Below are positions 44,701-55,180 of a stretch of 64,000 bases of DNA, in pieces. This DNA is from Acorus gramineus (Eukaryota; Streptophyta; Magnoliopsida; Acorales; Acoraceae): the NCBI GenBank assembly GCA_030737835.1, contig CM060852.1, forward strand, positions 10,212,507 through 10,276,506. The letters run 5' to 3'. Every line of letters begins with the position of its first letter. Positions within the stretch are counted from its first letter, which is position 1. A program made the position numbers and the translations under genes. The notes beneath the pieces were generated by a model. The model was not told the origin of the DNA, ran no database searches, and saw only the letters and a list, made by a program, of their open reading frames with translations.

Positions 44701-47156
44701 ACCCCCAGCAGTGAGTACAGCAGCAAAAGCCCATATAATTACTATACATAAAAGAAGCGCAAACCTCTCAAACAAGAAGTGTGTTCTTTCATGGAGACGT
44801 TTCAGATACTGCAACGAGGAAGAATATATATTCATATATAATTTCATGTTTTATTTGTTCTTTGAGTAGTTGCAATTTAGTGTAGAATGAAACAAGAGAT
44901 AGTTACTTGTTGCCCAATAACCAATAAAAGCAACATAGGCAAGCCGATCTCCACACATTTAGCGACCTAAAAAGGCAAAAAAAGGCAATATTGTTATTAA
45001 TGAAGTGTCAACAAGTTAAAATTTTATGGTAAGGAAGACCCCAGATTATACCTGTGGGAAGCCTCTTTCGAACAGTCCAAGACCCACTACACAGACTGCG
45101 GGAACTATAATGACAGGACTGAAGAATCTGAAAATGGCAACAGAAGTTGAGTCACTCACTGATCTTCCATGGTAGGACTTTATTAACATATAAATTTGTG
45201 AACTAAAATTAAGTCAGTCTCGAAAGGGTCCCCTTACCGTGAATAGTTACCCCATAATTTGCTGTATCCAATGGTAATATTGACAAAAGAAGAAACTATT
45301 AGAGATCCTTGAATCGCTCTAATGGTGTGGACGAATCTCTGCAATCACTCTGAGATTTGGTCAGTACTATAATGCATGCAGTTGCTTAAAAAGAAACAGC
45401 AATGAAGTCAAGATTTTGGGACAAAGGAAAGGCTAGTGAGGCAATTAACATGATGTGATTATTTTTATTCATCATCTAGTGCAAGCAAAATCGCATCTTG
45501 AATAGATAATGAAATAAGCATCAATGTTTTCCCTAATTTTCTTTCTTCTATTGCACTTAAGAATAATAAAACTCCACGAAATAAACTATGTCTGCCCGAA
45601 TCTGTCCTATCAAAGATAATTCCAAAATCTATATGCATGTATAGTGACTGTGAGATAGACAAAGCGTGTGGCTTCCTGTAAGAATTACAAACAAACAAAA
45701 AGGCAATATAAGAGGTCCAAGGGCTCAATTCCAGAAGATAAAACCTAAACATGTAAACTTATGAGAACAGCACGATATGATAATTCTGATTGATTTTTAA
45801 TTCCTCACCAAATGTTGAGTGACTATTCTTTTACAATCGCTGCAGATCCATTAATGTGACAGCAGAAATAAACACAAAAAATCATACATGGGTTGTTAAC
45901 AATTATTTGGTACAGTCCTAATTGGGTTATGAAAATTACCTCGTGATCATCTTCAAAGTTCCCCGAAGCAAAATCTTTAATTATTGACATCACAGGGATA
46001 ACAAAGGCAAAAGATGCGTTCATCACTGTGGGAAGCCGTGTCCCAATCAATGTTTGAAGAAGTGTATTCACTCCGCTCATAAACAACAAGGTTTGAATCA
46101 CTCGTGCTTTGTCGCCCTGTTTCCATATTGACAAAAAAACAAGAAGCTTTAGATTTAAAATGGTAATATATACTTTTAGACCTATGTCTGACCAAGGAAA
46201 ATGTAGAAGGCATTGAAGATGAACTTACATGGTTCCCGCCCATTAGAGGCACGAGAAGAGAAGACACCATAACGGTAGTCCCCAACATCACGATGTAATG
46301 TTGAAAAGCCAGTATCATAGTCTCATCTGCAAATTTGAATATGTTCCTGATGGTTAATTACTCAAAACACTCCAACCAAATTTTCATAAGGAAATTATAT
46401 TTGCATGCCTTAATTTTAATGGAGAAAGAACAGGCTGTGCCATGCATATATTCAAACCATATCGGACAAGATATTTGAATTAGACCAAGAGTATTTGAAT
46501 CAGACGAAGAATATCAAGTCATGCATAATTTCTAAAGAAAAGCAAAATTACATATTTGAATTAGACCAAGAATATCAAGTCATGCATAATTTCTAAACAA
46601 TACGGTTTTTTTAAAAAATGCTAAATTACATCCCACGAGAAATGAGTGCACCAATATTTTAGTCATGTTATGCAATAATGTCTCAGTGTTGAGAAGACTT
46701 AAGTAACTCTATAGTCATCATCAAAATAATCAAATTTTTATACTAGGTATCGCATCAGAAGTGATGAATCAGTAATAATTTTGAACAGTATAAAATGAAG
46801 CTTTTATATGAACAATTGTTTAAAACATTAAACAGATGAACATAATTCTTAGGTAGCTTTTGAAAACCCATTTAAAAATCAGTTTTTCACTTAAACCTGC
46901 TTCTAGAAGTAAACCGTCCGTTTTGTCTGAAAAACTCCCTTTTCATTAATTGTTTTATTTTATAAATGAAAAGGTGTTTTATTTATAAATTTTCTTCAAA
47001 AGCAGAATCATCCATACGTATTTTCAAATACTATCTTTAGAATGAATCTCATAAAGGTAACAACTTCAAAAGAAAGAGAGGAAAGCACATCAAACATATC
47101 AAAATGAAACATCACCTCAAAAGAAAGGATGCTCAACAAATTAAGTGGACACAGAG

Positions 47157-47193
<37 letters not shown>

Positions 47194-47340
47194 CTGACGC
47201 CAAGAAGGGTTTGAGTGGACACAGTAGTGGAGGTGTTGGAGCTGCTCAGTGGGCGGAAGAGAAGAAGCCCTGGGTCCTGTGTAGAACACTGGTGGCTGAG
47301 TGGGGATCTGTGAAACTGGCACCGGACTTGGTTTCTCCAT
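41777..47340 (-). CDS. nucleobase-ascorbate transporter (NAT/NCS2 family), NAT1/2/3-like
   Basis: A multi-span membrane carrier for purines/pyrimidines, proton-coupled in characterised members. Fourteen exons, in frame: 47340-47199, 46326-46229, 46116-45940, 45338-45238, 45127-45052, 44966-44907, 44808-44624, 44039-43943, 43854-43768, 43287-43229, 42994-42903, 42807-42730, 42640-42480 and 41995-41777, giving 543 aa. Family marks are EQLQHLHYCVHSNPSW, QHYIVMLGTT, TLLQTLIGTRLP, CRTDRSYLMSSAPW, ESTGAFYAAARLAGATPPPA, SVENVGLLGLTQIGSRRVVQ and a DRGLPWWIPF...YIPTRYL tail. The NAT signature ENxGxxxxT(R/K/G) ends in Gln371 here, where plant members I recall have Arg. Asn replaces Gly in TVMNASFAF. 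Exon 1's donor abuts a (GA)n repeat. Introns 7 and 13 carry opposite-facing copies of one MITE. Confidence 0.93.
42107..42338 (+). mobile_element. Tourist-like MITE, family T1 copy 1, in NAT intron 13
   Basis: 232 bp, flanked by CTA (42104-42106) and TTA (42339-42341), a near-perfect 3-bp target duplication. TIRs: left GGGCTCGTTTGGAACCAATT, and right end reverse complemented GGCCCCATTTGGACCAATTA. The interior matches copy 2 at 44326-44541 in reverse orientation (for example AAAAGCTGG(T/C)TGAGAG on the opposite strand). Confidence 0.75.
43288..43766. other. NAT intron 9, extended
   Basis: Intron between exons 9 and 10. It contains text like GACCGCTCAGGGTCATAGCC near 43552 and no exon or bounded repeat. 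The acceptor at exon 10 is CTGCAG. Confidence 0.5.
44326..44541 (-). mobile_element. Tourist-like MITE, family T1 copy 2, in NAT intron 7
   Basis: 216 bp between perfect TAA target duplications (44323-44325 and 44542-44544). TIRs: left AACCTTGTTTGGAACCAATT, and right end reverse complemented GGCTCTGTTTGGAACCAATT. It is clearly the same family as 42107-42338 but in the opposite orientation. Confidence 0.8.
47166..47192. repeat. (GA)n microsatellite next to NAT exon 1 donor
   Basis: A tract of GA repeats (with a TATATATA flank at 47159-47168). On the coding strand it gives (CT)n beginning 7 bp inside intron 1, just after the GTCAGC donor. Length variation here could affect splicing of exon 1. 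Confidence 0.85.
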
Positions 47341-48341
47341 TTTCTCTTCCTCCTCTGTTACCTATTTTGTCTTCTTCTTTTCCTCTCTTTAACAAAGTCT
47401 ACCACTTATTGGAAAATACAAAAGCAAAATCTCCAATGGAAGCAAAAACCCATGGTGGGGTTAGATTCATTTGGACTTTATGCATATGCTGATATGCATA
47501 CGCGTCAAAAGCATACAAGTCTAATAAATTCAGAACAAAGAATTTTTTGTATTTATAAAATGATGGGGGAAGTGATTTATTGGTCTGTATCATGTGAAGC
47601 ATGGGTCAGTGACTCAGTGCACAGGACTTCCCCCTGCTTTGAGATTGGAGAAGTTGCTAGTCCCCTAGGAATCCGGAACTGTTAAATAATCCATCTCTCT
47701 CCATAGAAACTACAGAAATGCCATTCACCCATCCAATTTAAATCTACTCAGACACATGAACAATTCATGTGCTAGAGAGGATAACATAACTCATGAATTA
47801 TTCAACTCAGTTCATCAATTCCTGTACTTTTATAGTAGCTAAATATTGGGATCTGAATATAAGAATTCATGAGGTGAACTAGATCCAAAATTCTCTATGG
47901 TGATTCAGTAGTTTTCTAACAAAAGCAGGGGTAATTTGGGCAAAATAATTGCAGGAATGGCCGTTGAAGTTTTTTTATAATTTTGAACTTTCGCGGTACT
48001 GTGCCTAGAAGTCGGCACCGACCCCGCGTGAATCCCCATCAAACAGTCAATCCAAAACCTATATTTACTATTCTTTAATTCATATCAAACAACATAGATA
48101 GATAAAAAGAAATGTAAAACCATGTGATCCTCAGGAGATACAACACATACATAAATTATAAAAGAAAACAAAAGGACAACCGAGGTGTTTTTCAAGAGAG
48201 ACCAAGAACTTAAAAGAGTTCGCGAGTCCCGATATTCAAGATTTCATAAAACCAAGGTGACACGTGTAAGTTTTGTCATTAGATATCCTAACAGTCACGT
48301 GATCAAATCCAGCACTAACTGAATCCAATTCAGTTTCAGTT
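47341..48341 (-). promoter_or_regulatory. 1-kb spacer: NAT promoter side and serpin 3' side
   Basis: Both flanking genes run on the minus strand, so this spacer should contain the serpin 3' UTR (right part) and the NAT promoter and leader (left part). A CTTCTTTTCCTCTC-rich leader lies at about 47340-47400. No TATA box is clearly placed, and no other gene is seen. Confidence 0.4.
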
Positions 48342-51206
48342 TCAAGAGCTCACAACGGAAGGATCGACAACATGACCGTAGAACACCACGACCCCCGTCA
48401 CATCCTCCCTGATCACGAACACAAAAGGGTGGTCCGCCACGAAGTCCTCGGGCGCCGCCGCCAGCGACCTCAGCATCACCACCGCCGCAGACGCGGCCGC
48501 CGCCTCTGTTCCCTCCTCGTTCACCTCCACGAACGCCTTGTGGAACACACCCGACACGGTCAGACCCCGACCCACTGCCTCTGACTCCACCATCCCCGTC
48601 AGCTCCGCCTCGGCCGAGAAAGGCAGCGTCAACCCCAACTCCTTCAGCGTGGCGGACGCCTCGAACGCGTACGAGAATTTGAATTTCGGGACGAGGAACT
48701 CGCCCACCTCGACCTCCCGTGTGGGGCAGTGGCGGTCGAGGAAGCCTGACTCGGACGCGAGCCTCTCGGAGAGCGCGTGCAGGCCGTCGCGCGCGTCGGG
48801 GAGGAGGAGGTACATGGAGAACTGCCTGTGATCGCGGCCCTGCGCGTAGGGCATGCAGAGTACTTTAAAGCCATCGTGGGAGCGGAGGAAGTGCTTCTTG
48901 CGGCTGGTCATGAAGGGGTGCTTGATGGAGGAGCCGTCGAGGCGGTGGAAGTCGGATTCGGAGGTCTTGGAGGGGTCGAATTTGTCCTTCCAGGCGCCCT
49001 TGAAGTAGAGGGCGTTGGTGAGGATGAGGCGGGCGTTGCTGTTGACGGAGCCCGGCGGGAGGACGTCCTTTATGAGGCCGTTGGTCGCTGTCTCCGCCCA
49101 TGAATTCACTTCCTTAGCAGCTTCGGCGGGCTTTGGTTGTGAACCCACACCAATTGAGATGAGAGAGTGTCAGCTTAAATGTGTGAATATCAACATGGGA
49201 GAACTATATACTATAGCAAACACTGTGATTTAAGAGGTTCCATTGGAATTCCTTTCTAAGGGCCCGTTTGCATCCACAGTGAGCAGGTTCTGCGGTGGAT
49301 GATGGGCCAGAATTTCCCTTATGATTCAAACATAATGTGGCGGTGGGAGTTCAGAATGCAATTCACGTGTTTTATGCACAGAACAGCCCGTTTTTAAAAA
49401 GCTCTCAAAATAATGCTTCTTAAACGTTTATTCAACCCCGAACTTATAAAAACGCGGGAGTTCCCACCACATTCCCAAACGGGCCTCAAGGACCCGTTTG
49501 GGCTTTTGAAAAGCTCACTACAAAGTTGAAAACATGCTTTGAATAGCTGAGACGAAATGTATGTGTGGTCCGTGTTTGATTTTTTGGGGATTAAACATTA
49601 AACACGGATCTTAACGGTACCTAAAGTCAAATTGAATGTAAAAGATTGCAAAGCAACTTTTATTTATTATTATCTTTTTAAACAAACACTAGAATTTTAG
49701 CTTTTTTAACAACTCCTATTTTGTCAGTCTTCCAAAAGCTCATTTTGCCTTTCAAAAAGTTAAGGGAAATGTGTGTTTCAATAGAGTTTGGATTAAGTTT
49801 GTTTCCTAAACAAATAATTAGTCAAAACACACTTCCAAACGAAACCTAAATGCTATCTGGAATCTGGATGCCTATCGTGAAGCATCACAATATGAACGAG
49901 AGATTACACATGAAACTTCATGGAACATATTTTACACAAAACAAAGGTCTCAAACCAAACTTGAGGCAAACTCCGATGCACGGAATCACACATATAGATA
50001 AGCCATGGTTCAAACTCTAGAACTATGGGTAGGAAATCAACAACATTGGTCAAAGAGCCAATCCCTTGCTAGTTGCTTTTCATATTCACAGTTATATGGT
50101 ACATGTATCATATTATATCTCCCCCCCCCCCGTTAAACGGTGTCCCACATGCATCTGCTACATTTATCAAGGCACTGAATTTTTTGATGGTTTTTTTATT
50201 AGTAAGGAATGCATAGCTCCTAAAGCTACAAAAAAAATTCTATGATCTTCCAAAAAGTACCCCTTAAAAATTTTATCACACAAACTCTCTGTCATCATGT
50301 GCATCATATATTCATATGTGCAGTCCCCTGTTACATGTACACATATTATTTATTTATTTATTTAAGAGTTACATGTACACTTCATAACTGGAGTCTTTAA
50401 AACAAAGAAAATGTTATACTCAATTCTTTCAGCTATATGAATTGAATGTATATATTTTACATTTTTCATAACTGAATATATATACTATGTAATTGAGTAT
50501 ATAATGTACTAGTTGATTATGTGAAGACGATAAAGAGACTACAAAACGAACTGACAGTGTAAACACTCTTAAAACAACATCTTTTCCTTCCCATTTTAGG
50601 ACCTATACGACGTATAGCATCCCAACGTGGCTTTTTTTACAATTTTCCTGGTCTCCAACAAAACTCTGGCCCGTATTGATCCAAACTCGGCGTTTCGGAA
50701 CTCACTCACACGTCACAACCCCCCGGTCACGTTAGCTTATCTTATCAACGCGAAACACCAGTCAAGATTTAACGCGTTAGAGAAAGAGGGAGAGAGAGAG
50801 AGTACGTGACCTTGGAATGAAAATCGACGGCCCTGGCTTCGGCTCCGAAGATCTCCCTAACGACCTTCTCGAACTCCGCCTTCAGAGACAGCGATCGATC
50901 GACCCAGACGGAACCCGCGAAGGCCAGCTTGGGCCCACCGGAAGCCGAACCGTCGGCGAGCACGATCTGGACCAGCTGCGACGAGAGGGACCTCAGCTCA
51001 CCCTCCTCGCCGTCCGATCGGAGGAACTTCAGCGACTGGTCGAGGGTCGACCCAGTGGAGCCGGCGGCGACCATGGAAAGGACGGAGTGGACGGAGACGG
51101 GGGAGAGGACCAGGTTCGAGTCGGGCGGAGATCGGGCCGACCCGACGTGGTGGGCGATCGAGAGGGACCAGTCGGTCTGGTTTTCGATCAATTTTCGGAG
51201 GTCCAT
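48342..51206 (-). CDS. serpin (serine protease inhibitor), LR-type reactive centre
   Basis: A suicide-substrate protease inhibitor. The Arabidopsis relative AtSerpin1 traps cysteine proteases such as RD21 and metacaspase 9. Two exons: 51206-50811 (132 codons) and 49130-48342, joined in phase 0 across a 1680-bp intron, giving 394 aa, the usual plant-serpin length. Visible motifs are [20 protein letters not shown] (helix B region), [35 protein letters not shown] (breach/shutter), hinge [14 protein letters not shown] (337-350), the reactive centre with P2-P1' Leu-Arg-Ser (Arg353 as P1), and C-terminal [20 protein letters not shown]. There is no signal peptide, so it is probably cytosolic. The small-residue hinge is intact, so it should be inhibitory. 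Exon 1 and the start of exon 2 are GC-rich. The intron holds two MITEs. Confidence 0.95.
49260..49485. mobile_element. Tourist-like MITE in serpin intron (first of two)
   Basis: 226 bp with TIRs: left GGGCCCGTTTGCATCCACAG, and right end reverse complemented GGCCCGTTTGGGAATGTGG. It is flanked by TAA (49257-49259) and TCA (49486-49488), a one-mismatch 3-bp target duplication. No ORF. Confidence 0.7.
49490..49846. mobile_element. Tourist-like MITE in serpin intron (second, adjacent)
   Basis: 357 bp with left end GGACCCGTTTGGGCTTTTGA, and right end reverse complemented GGTTTCGTTTGGAAGTGTG. It is bounded by CAA (49487-49489) and TAA (49847-49849). It begins within 5 bp of the end of the preceding MITE, so one inserted next to or into the target site of the other. 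Confidence 0.65.
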
Positions 51207-51402
51207 TTTGGGAAGGAAATCGTGTCGGTGTTTCTGTTGTTGTTCGGAAGGAAGGGGGGTGTATTTAAGGGATGGTATGGGTGGTTGATGAAATGACGAG
51301 ATTGTCCCTGTAGGCCTGGTTTAATTACGCCCGTTTTGGTTTTTCCGTTATTCTATACCGCGTGGATATGAAGCACAGCGGGGCAGGGCGTCCTTTTTTC
51401 GA

Positions 51403-51930
51403 AAAAATTCAAATAACTCCATATAAATCGTTTAAAATCTATACAGTCCTATGATTTTTTTTAAAGCTAATATAATCACGTGAGACACTTATACAAATCT
51501 AAATAACCGTCTAAGTTAAATTTTTATTAACAGATGAGAAATATTATATGAATATTCTATTTAGTTAATCATGACTAAACACATTATATACCTCTACAAT
51601 GTATTAAAAATGTAAAAATCTTCTATAAATAACGATTTTATCCCTTTAAATATATTTTAAAAAAAATATCCGGATGAGTAAAATCCTCATTTATAGATAA
51701 TTTTTCATACTTTTAATATATTATATGAATTTTTTATATACCGTGTTTTCAGTCAGGGTTAATGAAAAAAAATATCTTTTTATCTGTTGACGAAAATTTA
51801 ATTTATGAGGTTATTTGAATTTACATAGGTGTTTTTAAAATGTTATAAAAATTTTAAAAACAACAAGGGGTTATTTAGAATTCAGGCAATTTATAGGAGG
51901 TTATATGAATTTTTATCTCTTGTTTTTTTT
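51403..51930. mobile_element. foldback element C, copy 1
   Basis: Two roughly 150-bp arms in inverted orientation surround an AT-rich core. Left arm: ATTCAAATAACTCCATATAA, then CAAATCTAAATAACCGTCTA and AAGTTAAATTTTTATTAACAG. The right arm read in reverse complement gives matching ATTCATATAACCTCCTATAA and AAATTAAATTTTCGTCAACAG. No ORF. Target duplication not resolved. Mutator-like or foldback class likely. Confidence 0.55.
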
Positions 51931-52036
51931 TTGTTTTCTTTGGATGGTGGTGATTGTGATCTCACTTGTTCGCTGGCATAACACGTGGCACCAGTTTTGT
52001 TTGAGTTTAATTTTTTTAAAGGGGAAGTCAAGTAAC

Positions 52037-52545
52037 ACAGTGTAAACTGTCTGAAATCCATATAACCTTTTAATTTTTTTTAAAGTTCATATAACTCTTG
52101 AAAAATATTTATGTAAATCTAAATAACACTCTGAGTTAAATTTTCATTCACAGATTATGATTATTGTACGAATATTTAACCCTGGTTGTAAATATAGTAT
52201 ACCAAAATTCTCCTATAATATATTAAATATACGAAAAATCATTTTTAAATGACGATTTTATCTTTTCGGATAAGATTTTATAATCTATTGGAATGGGTAA
52301 AATCATCATGTACAAAAGATTTTTTACATTTTTAATAAATTCTATTAGTTTTTTGATATATTATTTTTTTTAGTCTGGGTTAACAAAACATAATATTCTT
52401 CATCTATCAATGAAAATTTAACTCTTAGGGTTATTTGGATTTATATAAGTGTTTTCAAAGGGTTATATGGATTTTAGAAAAAATTAGAGAGTCATATGGA
52501 TTTCAAACGGTTTTCAAGGGGTTTTATTTAGATTTTTTCCTTTTT
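52037..52545. mobile_element. foldback element C, copy 2
   Basis: Same design as 51403-51930: a left arm with CCATATAACCTTTTAATTTT, AAATCTAAATAACACTCTGA and GTTAAATTTTCATTCACAG, and an inverted right arm at about 52395-52540. The cores (AATGACGATTTTATC...) are also related, so it is a second copy of the family lying about 100 bp from the first. Confidence 0.55.
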
Positions 52546-53215
52546 TAAAAAGATCTCTGCAATTTTTTTTTTTTTTGACAGAATATGCAAACTCACTTGT
52601 TGAGGGGCCGTTTGATAATTGGTTTTAAAAATTATGATTTTCTAAAAAAAAAAAAATCAATAAAAATTTAATTTGGAGGAGATTCATTTTCTTGTCTTTA
52701 AAAAAATATTTTATTTACTGAAATAAAATTTTGAATTAAACATGTTTTTAACCTTTTCCAAAACCGTAGTGTGTTATTGCCTAATTAGAAGGGGCAATCA
52801 AATGTTAGACTCAGTCACATTCACCAATCAAATCTCATACTTCACATGTTTTTATTTTTTTAAAAATAGTAAACATCATCTAATGAGGTATATGCTTTGA
52901 TAAAAAGTGTATATCGCTTCATTTCGAGTTGAATGAACCTATTTTTAGTAAGTGTAAGAAAATATTTAATATGATACATACAATATCTAACTAAGTATAT
53001 ACTTCACTGGATTTCTAACGTGGTATATAGAATTTTATTTTGAACTGAAAAAACACTTAGTGTAACAACACTCTTTGAAAATTGTAGATTCTTCATTGGG
53101 GTGCAACGTAATTGGCCGGCTTTAAACTATGCCCAGCCCATTTGATGTGAGCTGGACCAGACACAGTATGGGCCTAACATGGGTTTTTGCACAGCCCGGA
53201 AATGGCTTACATAGG

Positions 53216-53424
53216 CAGTGTCTTAGTTGCACGATTGGGTAGCTTCTGTATTTGCAAGAAGTTGCTTCTGCAATCATGTAACCAAATAGCTTTACTATAG
53301 TAATTTTTTGTAGATATATTTTAGATATATAGTGTCCAAAAGCTGTAATTTTTAAAAACTGGTGGGTGAGTTTCCTACAAAATAAGTTTTAAAATTCAGA
53401 TTTTGCAATCGCGAAACAAACCCA
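53216..53424 (+). mobile_element. small MITE, family B, copy 2
   Basis: A diverged relative of 13990-14215 in the same orientation. It contains TTAGTTGCACGATTG, AAGAAGTTGCTTCTGCAATC, CAAATAGCTTTACTATAGTA and AGTGTCCAAAAGCTG, and ends in AATCGCGAAACAAACCCAC. The termini have decayed and no target duplication is visible. Confidence 0.6.
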
Positions 53425-53509
53425 CGGTCAATGATGATTTTGATTAGGACAAGAGTTTACGTACAGTCTTTTTTCAGCCCCAATTCTAGTCTACACATGT
53501 ATTGATATT

Positions 53510-53787
53510 TTTAAAAATGGCAAAATCTTCTTAACTCCCTGAAATCTTTTTGAAATCACAAAAAATCCTTCTAAAATCAGAAAATCATCCTAAAAACCCA
53601 TAAAGTATATATGATTAACGAATTTAGTCCACCGGTTAAGAGTATATTGAAATAAGTTCTCAGAAACTTACTAAAATTGGATTCAATCTCTCCAAACTTT
53701 ATAAAATCAGATTTAGTTCTTTTGTAAGACAAAAATATCCATGTCATTTTCAACATCCTCATGTCCTGAAATGTTATCCTCATGTGT

Positions 53788-53862
<75 letters not shown>

Positions 53863-54240
53863 ATCGAACTTCAATTGATCTACAAAATTAAGTCATTTTT
53901 TAACATTTTTTTCTCTTCAATCTCATTACAGAGATTGAACAAAAAAAAATTACAGTTTCATTAACTCAATTACAAAATCAGTAGAGAAAACAATTTAAAA
54001 ACCAAATCAAAATTCTATAATACATTTTTAACTCAAAATTACTAGCAATAAAAAGCATAACACATTGGCTATAAAACTATAATTTGTTTAATAAAATTTA
54101 AATAAATCAGTATATATTTTTAGATAATCACATGGATTTTTTATGATTTTTAGAAGATTTCAGGGAGTTAAGACGATTTTTAAATTTCACAGGGACTTTT
54201 TTTTATTTTCATAAGTTTTCAGGGAGTTATATCGATTTTT
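53510..54240. mobile_element. foldback element D containing an (AT)n core
   Basis: The left arm starts near 53524 (CTTCTTAACTCCCTGAAATC) and has a reverse-complement partner at about 54125-54180 (GAAGATTTCAGGGAGTTAAG). Further related end fragments (TCAGGGAGTTATATCGATTT at about 54221 and AAGAAGCTAGATCGATTTTT at about 54418) follow. The core holds the (AT)35 tract. No coding capacity. Element limits are approximate. Confidence 0.5.
53791..53860. repeat. (AT)35 microsatellite
   Basis: Seventy uninterrupted bases of AT dinucleotide. The ORFs across it (alternating Ile/Tyr) are artefacts. Expected to be highly polymorphic. Confidence 0.98.
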
Positions 54241-54629
54241 TCTAACAAATAAAAATAAATTTTAAAATGGAATAACAGTAATTTACCATGCATGATTAGG
54301 GTTAACCACACATCTGGTTAGTTATAGGGACTAAAATAAATATTATCTAATAAGATAGGGACCTGTGAGAATTTATTAATTTTACAGGGATTTTTTTTCT
54401 GATTTTCATAAGTTTTCAAGAAGCTAGATCGATTTTTCCCTTTTAAAAATTATATACATCGTTTATTGATGTACATAATTTTATAAAAAAAAATGAAACA
54501 TATGCTCAAATGAATTACAATAACACATTCAGAGAAAATGTGAAAAAAATTTATCGACACATATACCTCGTTAATGTAAGTATATATGCTCTGGTCTTTT
54601 TTTATCAATGCATATGAGAATGGAAAAAT

Positions 54630-54930
54630 TGTTGTAAACTAAATACAATATGAATACATAAGAGTATATAAATAAAGTACACAAGCATATAGAAGAGAAG
54701 TAGAGAGAGATTCTTATTCACTATTTGTTGATTGAATACAAGAGAAAGCCCCTCTATTTATAGGGTGCATAGAGGAATCCCAAAGGTGGAGAGTTACAAG
54801 TCCATAGAGGTGAGGGGGAGATAGTGGGGCAATAATGGGAGTGTTATAGAGTTGAATGAGGGGGTTATGGAGTAGAAGAGTGGGGGAGGTTATGGGAGAG
54901 AAGTGGTGGTTATCCACCATGTTCACAACA
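54630..54930 (-). mobile_element. 3' LTR of a Copia-type retrotransposon
   Basis: 301 bp with inverted ends TGTTGTAAAC (plus, 54630) and GTTCACAACA (54921-54930), so on the element's strand it reads TG...CA. A polypurine tract, AAGGGGGAG (minus strand, about 54931-54939), abuts it exactly as expected for a 3' LTR. A TATA-like TATAAATAGAGG lies inside. Only one LTR is found because the element is truncated. Confidence 0.85.
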
Positions 54931-54944
54931 CTCCCCCTTGGATG

Positions 54945-55140
54945 ACCACCACGCTAAGATAATTGCCTCATTAAAACCTTGCTTGGAAAACCCAATGGGA
55001 AAAAACCAAAGCGAAGGAAAAAGAGTACAATGTAACTTAATCGTATAATGGTGTATGCGTTTGACACTGCCTCATTAAAACCTTGCCAGGAAAACCCAAT
55101 GGGACAAAACCTAGGCGAAGGAAAAAGAGTACAGTTCGCA
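54945..55140 (-). repeat. duplicated motif in the Copia 3' untranslated region
   Basis: Two copies, about 54962-55033 and 55069-55132, of a phrase with GCCTCATTAAAACCTTGC, GGAAAACCCAATGGGA and GCGAAGGAAAAAGAGTACA. I recall the phrase as common between pol and the 3' LTR of plant Copia elements. Confidence 0.7.
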
Positions 55141-55180
55141 AAATGTCATAAAAATTACTCCCCCTCATAAGTACAAGATT

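Noticed and set aside
48372..49233. Several plus-strand and alternate minus-strand frames over serpin exon 2
   Set aside because: They are shadows of the GC-rich serpin exon, with Arg/Pro/His-rich translations and no family match.
50817..51296. 159-codon plus-strand frame
   Set aside because: Antisense to serpin exon 1, with Gly/Arg/Asp-rich shadow composition.
53577..53964. ORFs with long Ile-Tyr repeats
   Set aside because: Translation of the (AT)35 microsatellite.
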